Positions 9,662-18,727 of a stretch of DNA of 64,000 nt are shown here, in pieces. Under the pieces are notes generated by a model. That model was not told the origin of the DNA. It saw nothing but the letters and a program-made list of their open reading frames with translations, and made no database searches. Within the stretch, counting starts at the first letter, position 1. Every line of letters starts with the position of its first letter. Position numbers and translations under genes: made by a program. Origin of the DNA: Beijerinckiaceae bacterium (GTDB taxonomy: Bacteria > Pseudomonadota > Alphaproteobacteria > Rhizobiales > Beijerinckiaceae); contig CANGJJ010000002.1 of assembly GCA_947454485.1 (NCBI GenBank), positions 124,001 through 188,000 of the forward strand, in the 5' to 3' direction.

Positions 9662-10341
9662 TGTTCCGCGCCAGTGTCTTCACACTCTATCCCGATTTCT
9701 TTCCCGGCCCGCTCGGGCAATCACTCTCGGGCGATGCTTTGCAACGGGGCCTGTGGTCTCTCACCACGCACAATATCCGCGACCATGGTCTTGGCCGTCA
9801 CAAAGCGGTCGATGATACGCCAGCTGGTGGCGGTGTTGGCATGGTCATCCGCGCCGATGTTTTGGCTGCGAGCCTTGATGAACATCTAACCGCGCAAGAC
9901 AAACGCCCGCGCCTCTTGATGTCACCGCGCGGCAAGCCGCTCACGCAAGCGCGCGTGCGCGAATTGGCAAGCGGCGAAGGTGTTGCCATTATCTGCGGAC
10001 GTTTTGAAGGCGTTGATGAGCGCGTGATTGAAGCGCGCGGGCTCGAAGAAGTCTCGATCGGCGATTATGTTTTGTCGGGCGGTGAACTGGCTGCAATGGT
10101 TTTGTTAGACGCCTGCGTGCGTCTCATCCCCGGCGTGATGGGCAAGCTTGAATCAGGCCATGATGAAAGCTTTGAATCCGATCTGCTCGAATATCCCCAT
10201 TATACAAGGCCGCGCGATTTCGAAGGGCGCACCATTCCTGATGTTTTGCTCTCAGGCGATCACGCCAAGATCGCCAAATGGCGGCATGAGCAATCGCTCG
10301 CGCTCACCAAAGCGCGTCGCCCCGATCTGTTGAAAAAATAA
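9661..10341 (+). CDS. trmD: tRNA (guanine-N1)-methyltransferase TrmD
   Basis: TrmD methylates G37 of tRNAs using SAM and so prevents +1 frameshifting. The 226-residue protein has the SPOUT trefoil-knot signature [18 protein letters not shown] followed by [21 protein letters not shown], and the early [16 protein letters not shown] block. A ribosome site CAGGAG lies within the end of rimM and the ATG sits on the rimM stop, consistent with coupling. The usual next gene rplS is displaced by two genes here. Confidence 0.96.
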   Translation: MFRASVFTLYPDFFPGPLGQSLSGDALQRGLWSLTTHNIRDHGLGRHKAVDDTPAGGGVGMVIRADVLAASLDEHLTAQDKRPRLLMSPRGKPLTQARVRELASGEGVAIICGRFEGVDERVIEARGLEEVSIGDYVLSGGELAAMVLLDACVRLIPGVMGKLESGHDESFESDLLEYPHYTRPRDFEGRTIPDVLLSGDHAKIAKWRHEQSLALTKARRPDLLKK

Positions 10342-11139
10342 TCAGCGGCGGAAGAGATGGTCGAGCAGCGGCATGCTGACGACCGCTGAAATGGCAATCA
10401 ATCCATAGGCCGACAGGCGGAAGAACGCTTCGCTCGAGCGATGGAACAATTTAGCGCCGGCCCAAAGACCGATGGCATAGAAGGGCCACACAACGAGCGC
10501 ATAGATCAACACATCCCAGGTGAAGAGACCAAGATAGAAGAAATAAATATCCGTCGCAGTAGAGGTCATGGCGTAATAGGCCATGATATTGTTGCGCACG
10601 ACAGTCATGTCATTCTTCTGACCGAGCCAATAGGCAATGATCGGCGGGCCTGCCATGCCCGAGGATGAACCCATCACACCTGCCATCGTGCCAACGACAA
10701 AAGATGCGGGCGGATTGGGCTTGCCACGATAACGCCAGCCCGAGACCAGAATGATGAGCATCAAAAACACAATGCCCGACATCCCCCAACGCACACCTTC
10801 AGGATGCAGCGTCGTCAAGATCCAGGTGCCAAGCGGTAGCGCAAGAAGATGGCCAACGAGCATCGGCCAGATTTGTTTGAAGTTACATTTGGGCAAGGCG
10901 CGATAGCCATAGGGCGTCGCAGAGCCAAGATCGAAAAGATAAAAGAGCGGGACAGCCATGCTGGGACCCACCGCCATGGAGGCGAGCGGCACGACGATCA
11001 AAGCGCCCCCGAAACCGGAATAGCCGCGCACCACGCCGCCCAGAAGTGACACGAAGAGAATGAACCACAGGCGCGGTTCCTGAACCGCCGTGAGGAGCCC
11101 CTCTGCCAGCGCGCCTGGCAGTGCTGCTATATCAACCAA
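10342..11139 (-). CDS. TauE/SafE-family membrane permease
   Basis: This is an integral membrane protein of about 265 residues with around eight hydrophobic helices and the paired glycine-rich family motifs, RGYSGFGGALIVVPL in the N-half and GTMAGVMGSSSGMAGPP in the C-half. Family members export sulfite, sulfoacetate or other organic anions; the substrate here is unknown. I prefer a TTG start at 11139 because GGAG lies 7 nt upstream; a TTG at 11160 would add seven residues. It is divergent from ruvC and convergent with trmD, with no gap after the trmD stop. Confidence 0.87.
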   Translation of the reverse strand: MVDIAALPGALAEGLLTAVQEPRLWFILFVSLLGGVVRGYSGFGGALIVVPLASMAVGPSMAVPLFYLFDLGSATPYGYRALPKCNFKQIWPMLVGHLLALPLGTWILTTLHPEGVRWGMSGIVFLMLIILVSGWRYRGKPNPPASFVVGTMAGVMGSSSGMAGPPIIAYWLGQKNDMTVVRNNIMAYYAMTSTATDIYFFYLGLFTWDVLIYALVVWPFYAIGLWAGAKLFHRSSEAFFRLSAYGLIAISAVVSMPLLDHLFRR

Positions 11140-11206
11140 GACAAAACTCCGGACATCCAACAGGCGGGGCTAGGGACCAGATCGCGCGCCTGCTAGAGCT
11201 GGACGC

Positions 11207-11719
11207 ATGGGCTCTTCCTCGATTCGCATCATCGGCATTGATCCGGGTCTGCGCAACCTCGGATGGGGGGTCGTGGACTGTGAAGGCACACGTCTGAGCT
11301 TCGTGGCCTGCGGCACCATCCATTCCGACGCCAAAATGAGCCTCGCCGACCGGCTGCGCCAGCTCCATGAGGGGCTCGCGGGTGTCATCCATGCTCATCA
11401 GCCCCATGAGGCGGCGGTAGAGGAGACTTTCGTCAATCGCGACCCCCAGTCGGCCCTGAAATTGGGCCAAGCGCGCGGCGTCGCCATGGTGGTCCCTGCC
11501 CTCGCCGGCCTGCCTGTGGCCGAATATGCCGCCAATCTCGTCAAAAAGACCGTGGTGGGGGCCGGCCATGCCGATAAGACCCAGATCGCCATGATGATCA
11601 AAGTGCTGCTCCCCAAGGCGGAGGCCAAATCCGCCGATGCGGCCGATGCGCTGGCTCTGGCCATCACCCATGCCCAGCACCGGGGCGCGCGGGAGCGGCT
11701 GGCCCGTCTGGGCGGTTAA
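11207..11719 (+). CDS. ruvC: Holliday junction resolvase RuvC
   Basis: RuvC is the dimeric endonuclease that cuts Holliday junctions in recombination and replication-fork repair. The 170-residue protein has the RNase H-like fold signature [15 protein letters not shown] with the first catalytic Asp, the catalytic Glu in AAVEETFVN, and the last acidic pair in [12 protein letters not shown]. Length is normal. The partner genes ruvA and ruvB, which often follow ruvC in alphaproteobacteria, are absent; rplS comes next. No recognisable LexA site lies in the 46-bp gap to the divergent permease gene. Confidence 0.96.
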   Translation: MGSSSIRIIGIDPGLRNLGWGVVDCEGTRLSFVACGTIHSDAKMSLADRLRQLHEGLAGVIHAHQPHEAAVEETFVNRDPQSALKLGQARGVAMVVPALAGLPVAEYAANLVKKTVVGAGHADKTQIAMMIKVLLPKAEAKSADAADALALAITHAQHRGARERLARLGG

Positions 11720-11744
11720 GGGCGGCCCCTCCCCCCAATTAGGG

Positions 11745-11773
11745 TTGGACAGGCCCGGCTGCTTGGGCTAAAT
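11745..11773 (+). promoter_or_regulatory. Candidate promoter of rplS
   Basis: TTGGAC (11745-11750) and CTAAAT (11768-11773) are separated by 17 nt in the 127-bp gap before rplS. The -10 match is poor, so this is tentative. Confidence 0.3.
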
Positions 11774-11846
11774 CACAGCCCTCAACTGACAACAGCGTCG
11801 CGAAACGCTCGCTCCAAAGAGGGCGAAACACGCAGGAGTTTGAACT

Positions 11847-12269
11847 ATGGATATCATCGCACAGCTCAATGCTGAGCAGATCACGAAGCTCGGCAAGGAA
11901 ATCCCCACCTTCGCTCCCGGTGACACAGTCATCGTCAATGTGAAGGTGAAGGAAGGCGACCGCAGCCGCGTGCAGGCCTATGAAGGCGTTTGCATTGCCC
12001 GTTCCGGCGCGGGCCTCAATGAAAGCTTCACCGTCCGCAAGATTTCTTATGGCGAAGGCGTGGAGCGCGTGTTCCCGATCTTCTCCCCCATGATCGACAG
12101 CATCAAGGTCGTGCGTCGCGGTAAGGTGCGTCGCGCCAAGCTCTATTACCTGCGCGATCGTCGCGGCAAGTCTGCCCGTATCGCTGAGAAGCAGGAGACC
12201 GTGGCCGAGCGTACAGCACGCGTCGAGGCCAAGGCTGCCAAGAAGAAGGCCGCTGCTGCCGCGAAGTAA
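11847..12269 (+). CDS. rplS: 50S ribosomal protein L19
   Basis: L19 sits at the 30S-50S interface. The 140-residue protein has the L19 core: a [18 protein letters not shown] strand, the [14 protein letters not shown] loop, [18 protein letters not shown], and [23 protein letters not shown]. An Ala/Lys-rich C-terminal extension follows, as often seen in alphaproteobacteria. CAGGAG precedes the ATG by 8 nt. It has its own leader and a strong downstream terminator, so it looks separately transcribed from rpsP-rimM-trmD. Confidence 0.97.
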   Translation: MDIIAQLNAEQITKLGKEIPTFAPGDTVIVNVKVKEGDRSRVQAYEGVCIARSGAGLNESFTVRKISYGEGVERVFPIFSPMIDSIKVVRRGKVRRAKLYYLRDRRGKSARIAEKQETVAERTARVEAKAAKKKAAAAAK

Positions 12270-12293
12270 TCAGCGCCAAGCATCGCAAGTTTC

Positions 12294-12325
12294 AAACCCC
12301 GTCGCAGAAATGCGGCGGGGTTTTT
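12294..12325 (+). terminator. Strong intrinsic terminator of rplS
   Basis: A 13-bp stem (12294-12306 with 12311-12323, one G-T pair) closed by a GAAA tetraloop runs into a five-T tract. It lies 24 bp after the rplS stop. Confidence 0.92.
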
Positions 12326-12484
12326 CTATGCCGAGTGCGTGGAGTTAGGACATTGCACAAGAGAGAGATGTTGACTCAAAAAAATTCAGAGCCGCTTCTC
12401 TCGCTTCACTATTGATGTAAGCTTTCGCTCTCACTTCATTGCAGCCTACCTATTTTCCGTTTTAATTTTTAAAAGGAGAGGCTT

Positions 12485-13153
12485 ATGTCCCGAACCATTG
12501 AGGAAATCCAACAAGCCTTGCATGACCAATTGAGTTTTTTAAAAACCTCATGCGAACTTTACGACAAAGGCAAAGTAGCTGAAGCACAAAGAATTTCCTC
12601 TGCGGTTTATATAATGCTTCATGACGGCCACAAAAGAACCTCGTCAATTCTGTCGCAATTGCGGCTCAAAGGCAGCATGAGCTTCGTCAGCTTTGTGCCA
12701 AATTCTACCCCCTCGATTGAGGAAGATTTCGCAATTGATGCAATGCCTTTGGTCATTTTTCAGATGAGCCAAGATGGTGGCAGATATCGCCCGCGCCTCA
12801 ACGACGGACCCCCAACCGGCTTTAAGCTACTGTCATTTGATGAATGGTGGGAGGAAAAAGTACTCTATTCTTCAGGCCTCAATACTCCACTCACTCGAAG
12901 AGAGCTAATCCTTACCGTGCGAGATCAAGACGGCGGCGGGCATTTCGATGGAAAAATTAAAAACGAGGCCTACGTATTTATAAAAGGCCCAGAATTTGGC
13001 TGGAAGATCACAACGACAGCAGGCGAAATGGTGCCAGAGGTCGACGCTTGTTTGGCAACAATTCGCCATATTGCATTCGAGCTTCAGCATTCAATTTTAA
13101 TTGCGTCGCAGTGGACCAGCGCTCTACAGCATCCCTCGGACGTGAAGCGCTAA
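12485..13153 (+). CDS. Orphan protein of unknown function in a low-GC islet
   Basis: The 222-residue protein has no signal peptide or membrane segment. The N-terminus is helical (IEEIQQALHDQLSFLK), then comes a conserved-looking stretch with EAQRISSAVYIMLHDG and SSILSQL near residues 35-60. The C-half has FDEWWEEKVL, LTRRELILTVRDQDGG and GHFDGK near residues 118-158, and ends in a helix. From memory, unnamed bacterial proteins share this R-I-x-x-x-I-x-x-L-x-H-D and W-W ... T-R ... D-G-G-x-H-x-D layout, but I cannot confirm it here. A strong AAAAGGAG ribosome site fixes the start. Codons are A/T-rich (AAA, TTT, ATT, TTA) unlike every neighbour, which suggests recent acquisition. It is monocistronic with its own terminator. 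Confidence 0.85.
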   Translation: MSRTIEEIQQALHDQLSFLKTSCELYDKGKVAEAQRISSAVYIMLHDGHKRTSSILSQLRLKGSMSFVSFVPNSTPSIEEDFAIDAMPLVIFQMSQDGGRYRPRLNDGPPTGFKLLSFDEWWEEKVLYSSGLNTPLTRRELILTVRDQDGGGHFDGKIKNEAYVFIKGPEFGWKITTTAGEMVPEVDACLATIRHIAFELQHSILIASQWTSALQHPSDVKR

Positions 13154-13193
13154 TTCGACAATCTGTTTTGGAAGCAGTATCAAAAATCCGTGG

Positions 13194-13242
13194 ACCCCGG
13201 GCCGGCCTCTGCGCTTGCGCATGCTCCCGGGGTAAGCTTTTT
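13194..13242 (+). terminator. Probable terminator of the orphan gene
   Basis: An 8-bp GC stem (13194-13201 with 13226-13233) encloses a 24-nt loop that can itself pair (gcgc...gcgc). It is followed by aagcttttt, a usable T-tract. Confidence 0.6.
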
Positions 13243-13301
13243 CTAAGGGTGCAATCCCTTCAAGCTAGCGCACGCTCTCCTTCCTGCAAAGCAGCACAAA
13301 C

Positions 13302-13328
13302 AAAAACGGCGCCCCGAAGGACGCCGTT
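13302..13328 (-). terminator. Intrinsic terminator of acs
   Basis: Read on the minus strand, a stem (13322-13328 with 13305-13311) is followed by a T-run, the complement of the As at 13302-13306. It lies 22 bp after the acs stop. Confidence 0.8.
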
Positions 13329-13350
13329 GATGATGTTGCGTTGCGCGCAC

Positions 13351-15288
13351 TTACTTCGGACGATTGGCGATGAGATCATCGACCACGCTGGGATCAGCGA
13401 GGGTTGATGTATCGCCCAAAGCGCCAAATTCATTCTCGGCGATCTTGCGCAGAATGCGGCGCATGATTTTGCCCGACCGCGTCTTCGGCAGACCCGGTGC
13501 GAACTGAATGACGTCAGGTGATGCAATCGGGCCAATCTCTTTACGCACCCAATTCACCAATTCCTTGCGCAGCTCTTCGCTGGGTGCCTGACCCGTCATC
13601 AGTGTGACATAGGCATAGATGCCCTGCCCCTTGATGTCATGCGGATAGCCAACGACAGCGGCCTCCGACACTTTGGGATGCGCCACCAGCGCGCTCTCAA
13701 CTTCAGCAGTGCCCATGCGGTGACCGGACACATTGATCACGTCATCGACGCGGCCTGTGATCCAGTAATAGCCATCCGCATCGCGGCGGCAGCCGTCACC
13801 GGTGAAATAGGTGCCGGGATAGGTCGAGAAATAGGTCTGCACGAAACGCTCGTGATCGCCATAGACGGTGCGCATCTGGCCCGGCCATGAATCAATCAAA
13901 ACGAGATTGCCTTCGCAGGCACCCTCCAGCGTCTTGCCTTCTGCGTCCACGATGCGCGGCTGCACACCAAAGAAAGGCTTGGTCGCAGAGCCGGGCTTTT
14001 GCGCAATCGCACCGGGCAGCGGTGTGATGAGAATGCCGCCGGTCTCGGTCTGCCACCATGTATCAACGATGGGGCAGCGGCTATTGCCAACCACGCGGTA
14101 ATACCATTCCCAAGCCTCAGGATTGATCGGCTCTCCAACCGATCCAAGCAGACGCAGCGAGGAGCGCGATGTCTTGGCGACAACCTCTTCGCCCTTCTGC
14201 ATCAGCGCGCGAATAGCGGTCGGCGCTGTGTAGAAAATATTGACCTGATGCTTGTCGATCACTTCCCAGAAGCGCGCATCATTGGGATAATTCGGCACGC
14301 CTTCGAACATCAAAGTCGTCGCGCCATTGGCGAGCGGGCCATAGACGATATAGCTGTGGCCTGTGACCCAGCCCACATCCGCCGTACACCAGTAAATATC
14401 GCCCTCGTGATAATCGAAGACATATTGATGCGTCATGGATGCATAGACGAGATAGCCACCCGTCGTATGCACAACGCCCTTGGGCGCGCCGGTCGAGCCT
14501 GATGTGTAGAGAATGAACAGCGGATCTTCCGCATTCATTTCGGTGGGGGCGCAATCGGCCGACACTTTGGCGATCTCTTCGTGATACCAAACATCGCGGC
14601 CAGGCTTCATCTCAACCTTGCCGCCGGTGCGCTGCACGATGATCATCGTCTTGACGACATCGCCGGTCTTGTCAGCAGCCGCATCTGCATTGACCTTCAA
14701 AGGCACTTTGCGGCCACCGCGCAGACCTTCGTCTGCAGTGATGACGACAGCCGATTTGCAACCCTCGATGCGGCCCGCCAGCGAGTCAGGCGAGAAGCCG
14801 CCAAAAACGATCGAGTGAACCGCACCAATGCGCGCGCAAGCGAGCATGGCATAGGCAGCTTCGGGGATCATCGGCAGATAGATCGTGACCGTATCGCCCT
14901 TCTTCACGCCCTTGGCTTTGAGCACATTGGCGAAGCGGTTCACATGCTGGGCAAGCTCACCATAGGTGATCTTCTGCGATTCAGAAGGATCATCACCTTC
15001 CCAAATGATCGCGACCTGATTGGCGCGCTTGGGCAGATGGCGATCAATGCAATTCATCGCGACATTGGTGGTGCCGTCTTCGAACCATTTGATCGACACA
15101 TTATGCGGATCATAGCTCGTATTCTTGACCTTGGTGTAAGGCTTCATCCAGTCGATGCGCTTGCCATGTTCGCGCCAGAACCCATCGGGATCAGAGACGG
15201 ACTGCTCATACATCTGCTGATATTGAGCCGCGTTCACATAGGCGCGCTGCGACCACTCGGCGCTGACGGGATAAACTTTGTCAGACAT
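13351..15288 (-). CDS. acs: Acetyl-coenzyme A synthetase (AMP-forming)
   Basis: Acs activates acetate to acetyl-CoA through acetyl-AMP in the cytoplasm. The 645-residue length is right for the family. It has the P-loop-like [15 protein letters not shown], the [11 protein letters not shown] active-site block, [19 protein letters not shown], and the C-terminal [17 protein letters not shown] with the lysine that is acetylated to switch off the enzyme in other bacteria. ATG at 15288 is chosen because GGAGGAG lies 5 nt upstream; the GTG at 15294 would be too close to it. It is monocistronic with its own terminator. Confidence 0.97.
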   Translation of the reverse strand: MSDKVYPVSAEWSQRAYVNAAQYQQMYEQSVSDPDGFWREHGKRIDWMKPYTKVKNTSYDPHNVSIKWFEDGTTNVAMNCIDRHLPKRANQVAIIWEGDDPSESQKITYGELAQHVNRFANVLKAKGVKKGDTVTIYLPMIPEAAYAMLACARIGAVHSIVFGGFSPDSLAGRIEGCKSAVVITADEGLRGGRKVPLKVNADAAADKTGDVVKTMIIVQRTGGKVEMKPGRDVWYHEEIAKVSADCAPTEMNAEDPLFILYTSGSTGAPKGVVHTTGGYLVYASMTHQYVFDYHEGDIYWCTADVGWVTGHSYIVYGPLANGATTLMFEGVPNYPNDARFWEVIDKHQVNIFYTAPTAIRALMQKGEEVVAKTSRSSLRLLGSVGEPINPEAWEWYYRVVGNSRCPIVDTWWQTETGGILITPLPGAIAQKPGSATKPFFGVQPRIVDAEGKTLEGACEGNLVLIDSWPGQMRTVYGDHERFVQTYFSTYPGTYFTGDGCRRDADGYYWITGRVDDVINVSGHRMGTAEVESALVAHPKVSEAAVVGYPHDIKGQGIYAYVTLMTGQAPSEELRKELVNWVRKEIGPIASPDVIQFAPGLPKTRSGKIMRRILRKIAENEFGALGDTSTLADPSVVDDLIANRPK

Positions 15289-15432
15289 GCACACTCCTCC
15301 CGGGACAGCGACCCGCTGCCCACAGCCATCACATTGTGCGTGGATTATGCGTCAGCAAGCGCCTGCGAAACAAGCAGGTGCCATGTCACACTTTGGTTGG
15401 TTCGACGTTAGAACAAGCGCACGGGCTTGGAC

Positions 15433-15972
15433 TTACTGACATTCCTTGGCGACGCGCTCGAGCGCCTTGTCGAGCCCACTCAGCACATAGGTGTCCGTGG
15501 TCACATTGCCACGTTGCGATGTGGTCTTGAGCACCAGCTTCTGGCCCTTGCGCAGGGCGGCCACCATCTGGGTCTCCTTGGCGGCATTGTCCATCCAGAG
15601 CTCCTTGCCCTTGGGGGTCATGTCGAAGCTGGTTGAACCAATCTCTGCCTTGGCGGTGCTGCCGGCCTTGGCGGCAAAGCCCAGAACCACGGTGATCTCG
15701 CTCTTCACATTCTCGGCCGGCCGACTGATGATGTAGAGATAGGCCGGGTCGCGCGGCAGATTGTCGGGCTTGCGCTCTTTGGGCGAGGTCGCGGCATAGC
15801 AAAATTTCTGCTTGCCCGTACCAGCGACATAAATGCCCCATTCGCCGATCTTGTCGACTGGCTTGGCGACATTGGCTTGCGCCATGGCAGGCGCTGACAT
15901 GAGCTGAAGAGGCCCCGCCACAGCGAGAGCATAGAGCACGAGGGTCGTGGTCGAGGTCAGAGCGCGCGTCAT
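15433..15972 (-). CDS. Invasion-associated locus B (IalB)-like periplasmic protein
   Basis: A 179-residue secreted protein whose signal peptide ends SAPAMAQA. The mature part fits the IalB pattern: an early WGIYV and FCYA cysteine, a Y-I-I-S-R-P strand, a KGKELWM block, an ALRKGQKLVLKT strand, then RGNVTTDTYVLSGLDKALERVAKEC ending in the second cysteine, which probably pairs with the first. The family is widespread in Hyphomicrobiales and was named from Bartonella. In free-living species its role is undefined. It is divergent from the ECF sigma gene. Confidence 0.78.
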   Translation of the reverse strand: MTRALTSTTTLVLYALAVAGPLQLMSAPAMAQANVAKPVDKIGEWGIYVAGTGKQKFCYAATSPKERKPDNLPRDPAYLYIISRPAENVKSEITVVLGFAAKAGSTAKAEIGSTSFDMTPKGKELWMDNAAKETQMVAALRKGQKLVLKTTSQRGNVTTDTYVLSGLDKALERVAKECQ

Positions 15973-16131
15973 GGTCTATCTACCCTTCTTGGGCCCCCGG
16001 AGAGCGCCGAAGCGCTGAACCGAACGGGGCGTTTTCAATCACTAAGCAACCGTCTTGCATCATCGGCCCTGTTCGAGACCTGCCAAATATGCCAGAGTCA
16101 CAAACAACACCTGAAGGACTACCGCCCGTCT

Positions 16132-16707
16132 ATGCCTGCGCCCGGTTCCGAACATACGGCCTTAGTGACCGCCGTGGCCGAGCGCCGCGATCGTGCGGCA
16201 TTCACTGTTCTGTATGACTATTACAGCCCGCGTCTGAACGCATGGTTACTGCGGCTGGGAATGGATCGCGCCTCGGCAGAAGAGTTGGCTCAAGAGGTTA
16301 TGGTCACGCTGTGGCACAAGGCCCAGCTGTTTGACGCCTCCAAATCAAGCCTTGGCACCTGGCTTTACCGCATCGCCCGCAACCGCCGGATTGATGCGGC
16401 ACGCCGCAATCGCGTCGATTTCGTTGATCCGGCTGAATATACGCTCGATATTCCCGATGAGCAGGCGCCCGACGCCGACCAGCAGATCGACGCCCAGACC
16501 CGGGAAGATGTGCTGCGACAGGCCATGGTCACTTTGCCAGAAGAACAGGCCTCTCTGGTCCGGCTCGCTTTCTTCGAAGGCCTGTCGCATTCTGAGATCG
16601 CGACCCGCACAGAACTGCCGCTGGGAACAGTTAAGTCACGGATAAGACTTGCTTTTTCTCGTTTGCGGCGTGTGCTGGAGGCCGGCGGCGTCGACGCCGC
16701 TGTCTGA
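16132..16707 (+). CDS. ECF-type RNA polymerase sigma factor
   Basis: A 191-residue group-4 sigma factor. Region 2 runs from about residue 20 to 90 (FTVLYDYYSPRLNAWLL, EELAQEVMVTLWHKA, GTWLYRIARNRRIDAARR). Region 4 is near residues 130-185 (LPEEQASLVRLAFFEGLSHSEIATRTELPLGTVKSRI). Region 3 is absent, as expected. No anti-sigma gene is adjacent; the next gene, 65 bp downstream, encodes an L,D-transpeptidase. The regulon and signal are unknown. An AAGGA lies 13 nt before the ATG, rather far. Confidence 0.92.
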   Translation: MPAPGSEHTALVTAVAERRDRAAFTVLYDYYSPRLNAWLLRLGMDRASAEELAQEVMVTLWHKAQLFDASKSSLGTWLYRIARNRRIDAARRNRVDFVDPAEYTLDIPDEQAPDADQQIDAQTREDVLRQAMVTLPEEQASLVRLAFFEGLSHSEIATRTELPLGTVKSRIRLAFSRLRRVLEAGGVDAAV

Positions 16708-16772
16708 TCCACCTTGGCGACATCTGCCTGCGCCCTAACGTCTTTGAAACCAAAGAGCCGCAGGGTAGGCCC

Positions 16773-17738
16773 ATGACCACCATCCTTTCTCGTCGCTCCT
16801 TTCTCTGTGCCGCCCTCGCCTCAACCGGCGCCGGCCAGAGCGCTTTGGCTGCGACGACCCCCAAGCCAAGCCAAACCGGCCCCGTCATGGATTGGAGCCA
16901 GCGGCCCAAAGGCCCGGTCATGCTGGCGGTCTCCATCGCCGAGCAGAAACTGACAATTCTCGATGATGGCCAGCCGGTTGGGCGCTTTTCGGTCTCGACG
17001 GGTGTGGATGCCCATCCCACCCCGCAGGGGCTTTTTACGATCCTCATCAAGAAGCGCTTCCATCGCTCCAATATTTACGATTCGGCACCCATGCCGTTCA
17101 TGCAGCGCCTCACTTGGTCGGGCGTCGCGCTGCATCAAGGTCATGTCACAGGCCGTACGGCCTCGCATGGCTGTATTCGCCTGCCCGCTGCGGTGGCTGA
17201 AAAACTCTTTGCCTATACGCCGGTGGGCACGCGCGTCATCATCACCGACAAACCTGCTGCACCTAGCGAGATCACCCATCCCAAGCTCTTCTCAGCTTTA
17301 CCGAATGAGCTAAAACTCGCCTCCAATACCGAGACACCGGAGCTACCTGCAGCACAGCCCGCGCCTGCCTATGGTCATGTTGCAATGATGATCAGTGCGA
17401 AAGAGCGCAAGCTATTCATACGACAGAATTTCATGCCGATATTCGAGAGCGCTGTGAGTATCGAGGGCGATGCGCCACTGGGCACACATCTATTCACCGC
17501 CATGTCGGTCACGAAAGACGATGGCGCGGTGCGCTGGTCACATCTGGCGATGCCGGATGCATCAGGCTTGGCAGCAGATGCACGTGCTGCTTTGGAGCGT
17601 GTTCAATTGTCCGACGAGGCCAAACGCGAAATTGCTGCACGCCTCGCCAAAGGCACATCGCTGATCATTTCTGATTTGGGCTTGGGACGCGAAACAGGCC
17701 GACAAGGCGCGAGTGATTTCATCGTCGTGACAGGCTAA
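16773..17738 (+). CDS. L,D-transpeptidase (YkuD) with a second, cysteine-less repeat
   Basis: The N-terminus SRRSFLCAALAST is a Tat-like signal ending ALA. A YkuD catalytic domain spans about residues 48-160, with H121, H132 and C134 in HxxHVTGRTASHGCIRL, as expected for enzymes that form 3-3 peptidoglycan crosslinks or attach proteins to peptidoglycan. After about residue 200 a second stretch (HVAMMISAKERKLFI, then GDAPLGTHLFTAM) resembles the start of a YkuD domain but has no His/Cys motif. The end, GTSLIISDLGLGRETGRQGASDFIVV, is a module I associate with rhizobial members. It ends 4 bp into the convergent yeiH-like gene. Confidence 0.88.
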   Translation: MTTILSRRSFLCAALASTGAGQSALAATTPKPSQTGPVMDWSQRPKGPVMLAVSIAEQKLTILDDGQPVGRFSVSTGVDAHPTPQGLFTILIKKRFHRSNIYDSAPMPFMQRLTWSGVALHQGHVTGRTASHGCIRLPAAVAEKLFAYTPVGTRVIITDKPAAPSEITHPKLFSALPNELKLASNTETPELPAAQPAPAYGHVAMMISAKERKLFIRQNFMPIFESAVSIEGDAPLGTHLFTAMSVTKDDGAVRWSHLAMPDASGLAADARAALERVQLSDEAKREIAARLAKGTSLIISDLGLGRETGRQGASDFIVVTG

Positions 17739-18727
17739 CGCGTCAACCAGACGGCGGCCAGAACCAGCGCGCCGATCCAGATCGTCTCTGCCACCATCAT
17801 GCCGACAGGCCGCCAGCCCACATCCACAAGGCTGCGGAAAGATGTCTTCATGCCAAGCGCGGCAATGGCGGTGACGAGACAGAAGCTTGAGACCGAACTT
17901 GCAAAACTGGTCAGCGATGTGGGCAATTGCATCACGCTATTCACAACGACACATATGCAGAAGCCAACAAGAAAGATCGGAAAGGCACGGCGGATACGCT
18001 CACCCGTATGACCACCATCGCTGAGGCCAAAAGACACCAGCACAACCACCGGCACCAAAACCGCCACGCGCATCAGCTTCACATAAGTGGAGACATCACC
18101 GGTTTCTGGCGAGATCATATAGCCCGCGCCTACGACCTGCGCGACATCATGGATCGTGCCGCCCAAAAAAACGCCCGCTTCAACATGAGTGAGCTGCAAG
18201 GCCGACACGATCAACGGATAGATGATCATCGCGAGGGTGGAGAGCGTCGTCACACCCACCACCGTCAGTGCTGTATCGCGCTCCTTTTGCGCATAGGGCG
18301 GCAGCGAAGTGGAAATTGCCAGCGCAGCGGAGGCGCCACAAATGGCAACCGCGCCGCCTGACAGCAAACCAAAATGCGCGCCCAGCCCGAGCTTTTTTCC
18401 AAGCCACCAGCCAAAGACAATGGTGGTCGCAACGCCCATAATCACCGTTGCAATCGGCACCCAACCAAGGCTCGCCATTTGGCCAAAGGTGATGCGCAAT
18501 CCCAACAGCGCTACGCCAAGGCGCAAGATCGTGCGCGCAGCAAAATCAATTCCTGCACGGCAGCGCCCCTCTTCGTGCAAGAAGTGAAAAGCAAGTCCGA
18601 TGAGCAAAGCAAAGAGCATGACAGGCGCTTGGTAATGTTGCGCCAAAAAAGTTGCCGCCAAAGCAACCGTGCCTGCTGCCAAAACACCCGGATAAAATTT
18701 GCGCATCGTCACCACAAGCGCACTCAT
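17735..18727 (-). CDS. YeiH/UPF0324-family putative anion exporter
   Basis: A 330-residue integral membrane protein with about ten hydrophobic helices. Family blocks include ALLIGLAFHFL, RTILRLGVALLGLRITFGQ, the GGAVAICGASAALAIS loop and FLGGTIHDVAQVVGAGY. Members are annotated as putative sulfate exporters; in Hyphomicrobiales some are tied to taurine or cysteate use, but no such genes are nearby. The start overlaps the stop of the upstream transglycosylase gene (ATGA). Confidence 0.88.
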   Translation of the reverse strand: MSALVVTMRKFYPGVLAAGTVALAATFLAQHYQAPVMLFALLIGLAFHFLHEEGRCRAGIDFAARTILRLGVALLGLRITFGQMASLGWVPIATVIMGVATTIVFGWWLGKKLGLGAHFGLLSGGAVAICGASAALAISTSLPPYAQKERDTALTVVGVTTLSTLAMIIYPLIVSALQLTHVEAGVFLGGTIHDVAQVVGAGYMISPETGDVSTYVKLMRVAVLVPVVVLVSFGLSDGGHTGERIRRAFPIFLVGFCICVVVNSVMQLPTSLTSFASSVSSFCLVTAIAALGMKTSFRSLVDVGWRPVGMMVAETIWIGALVLAAVWLTR

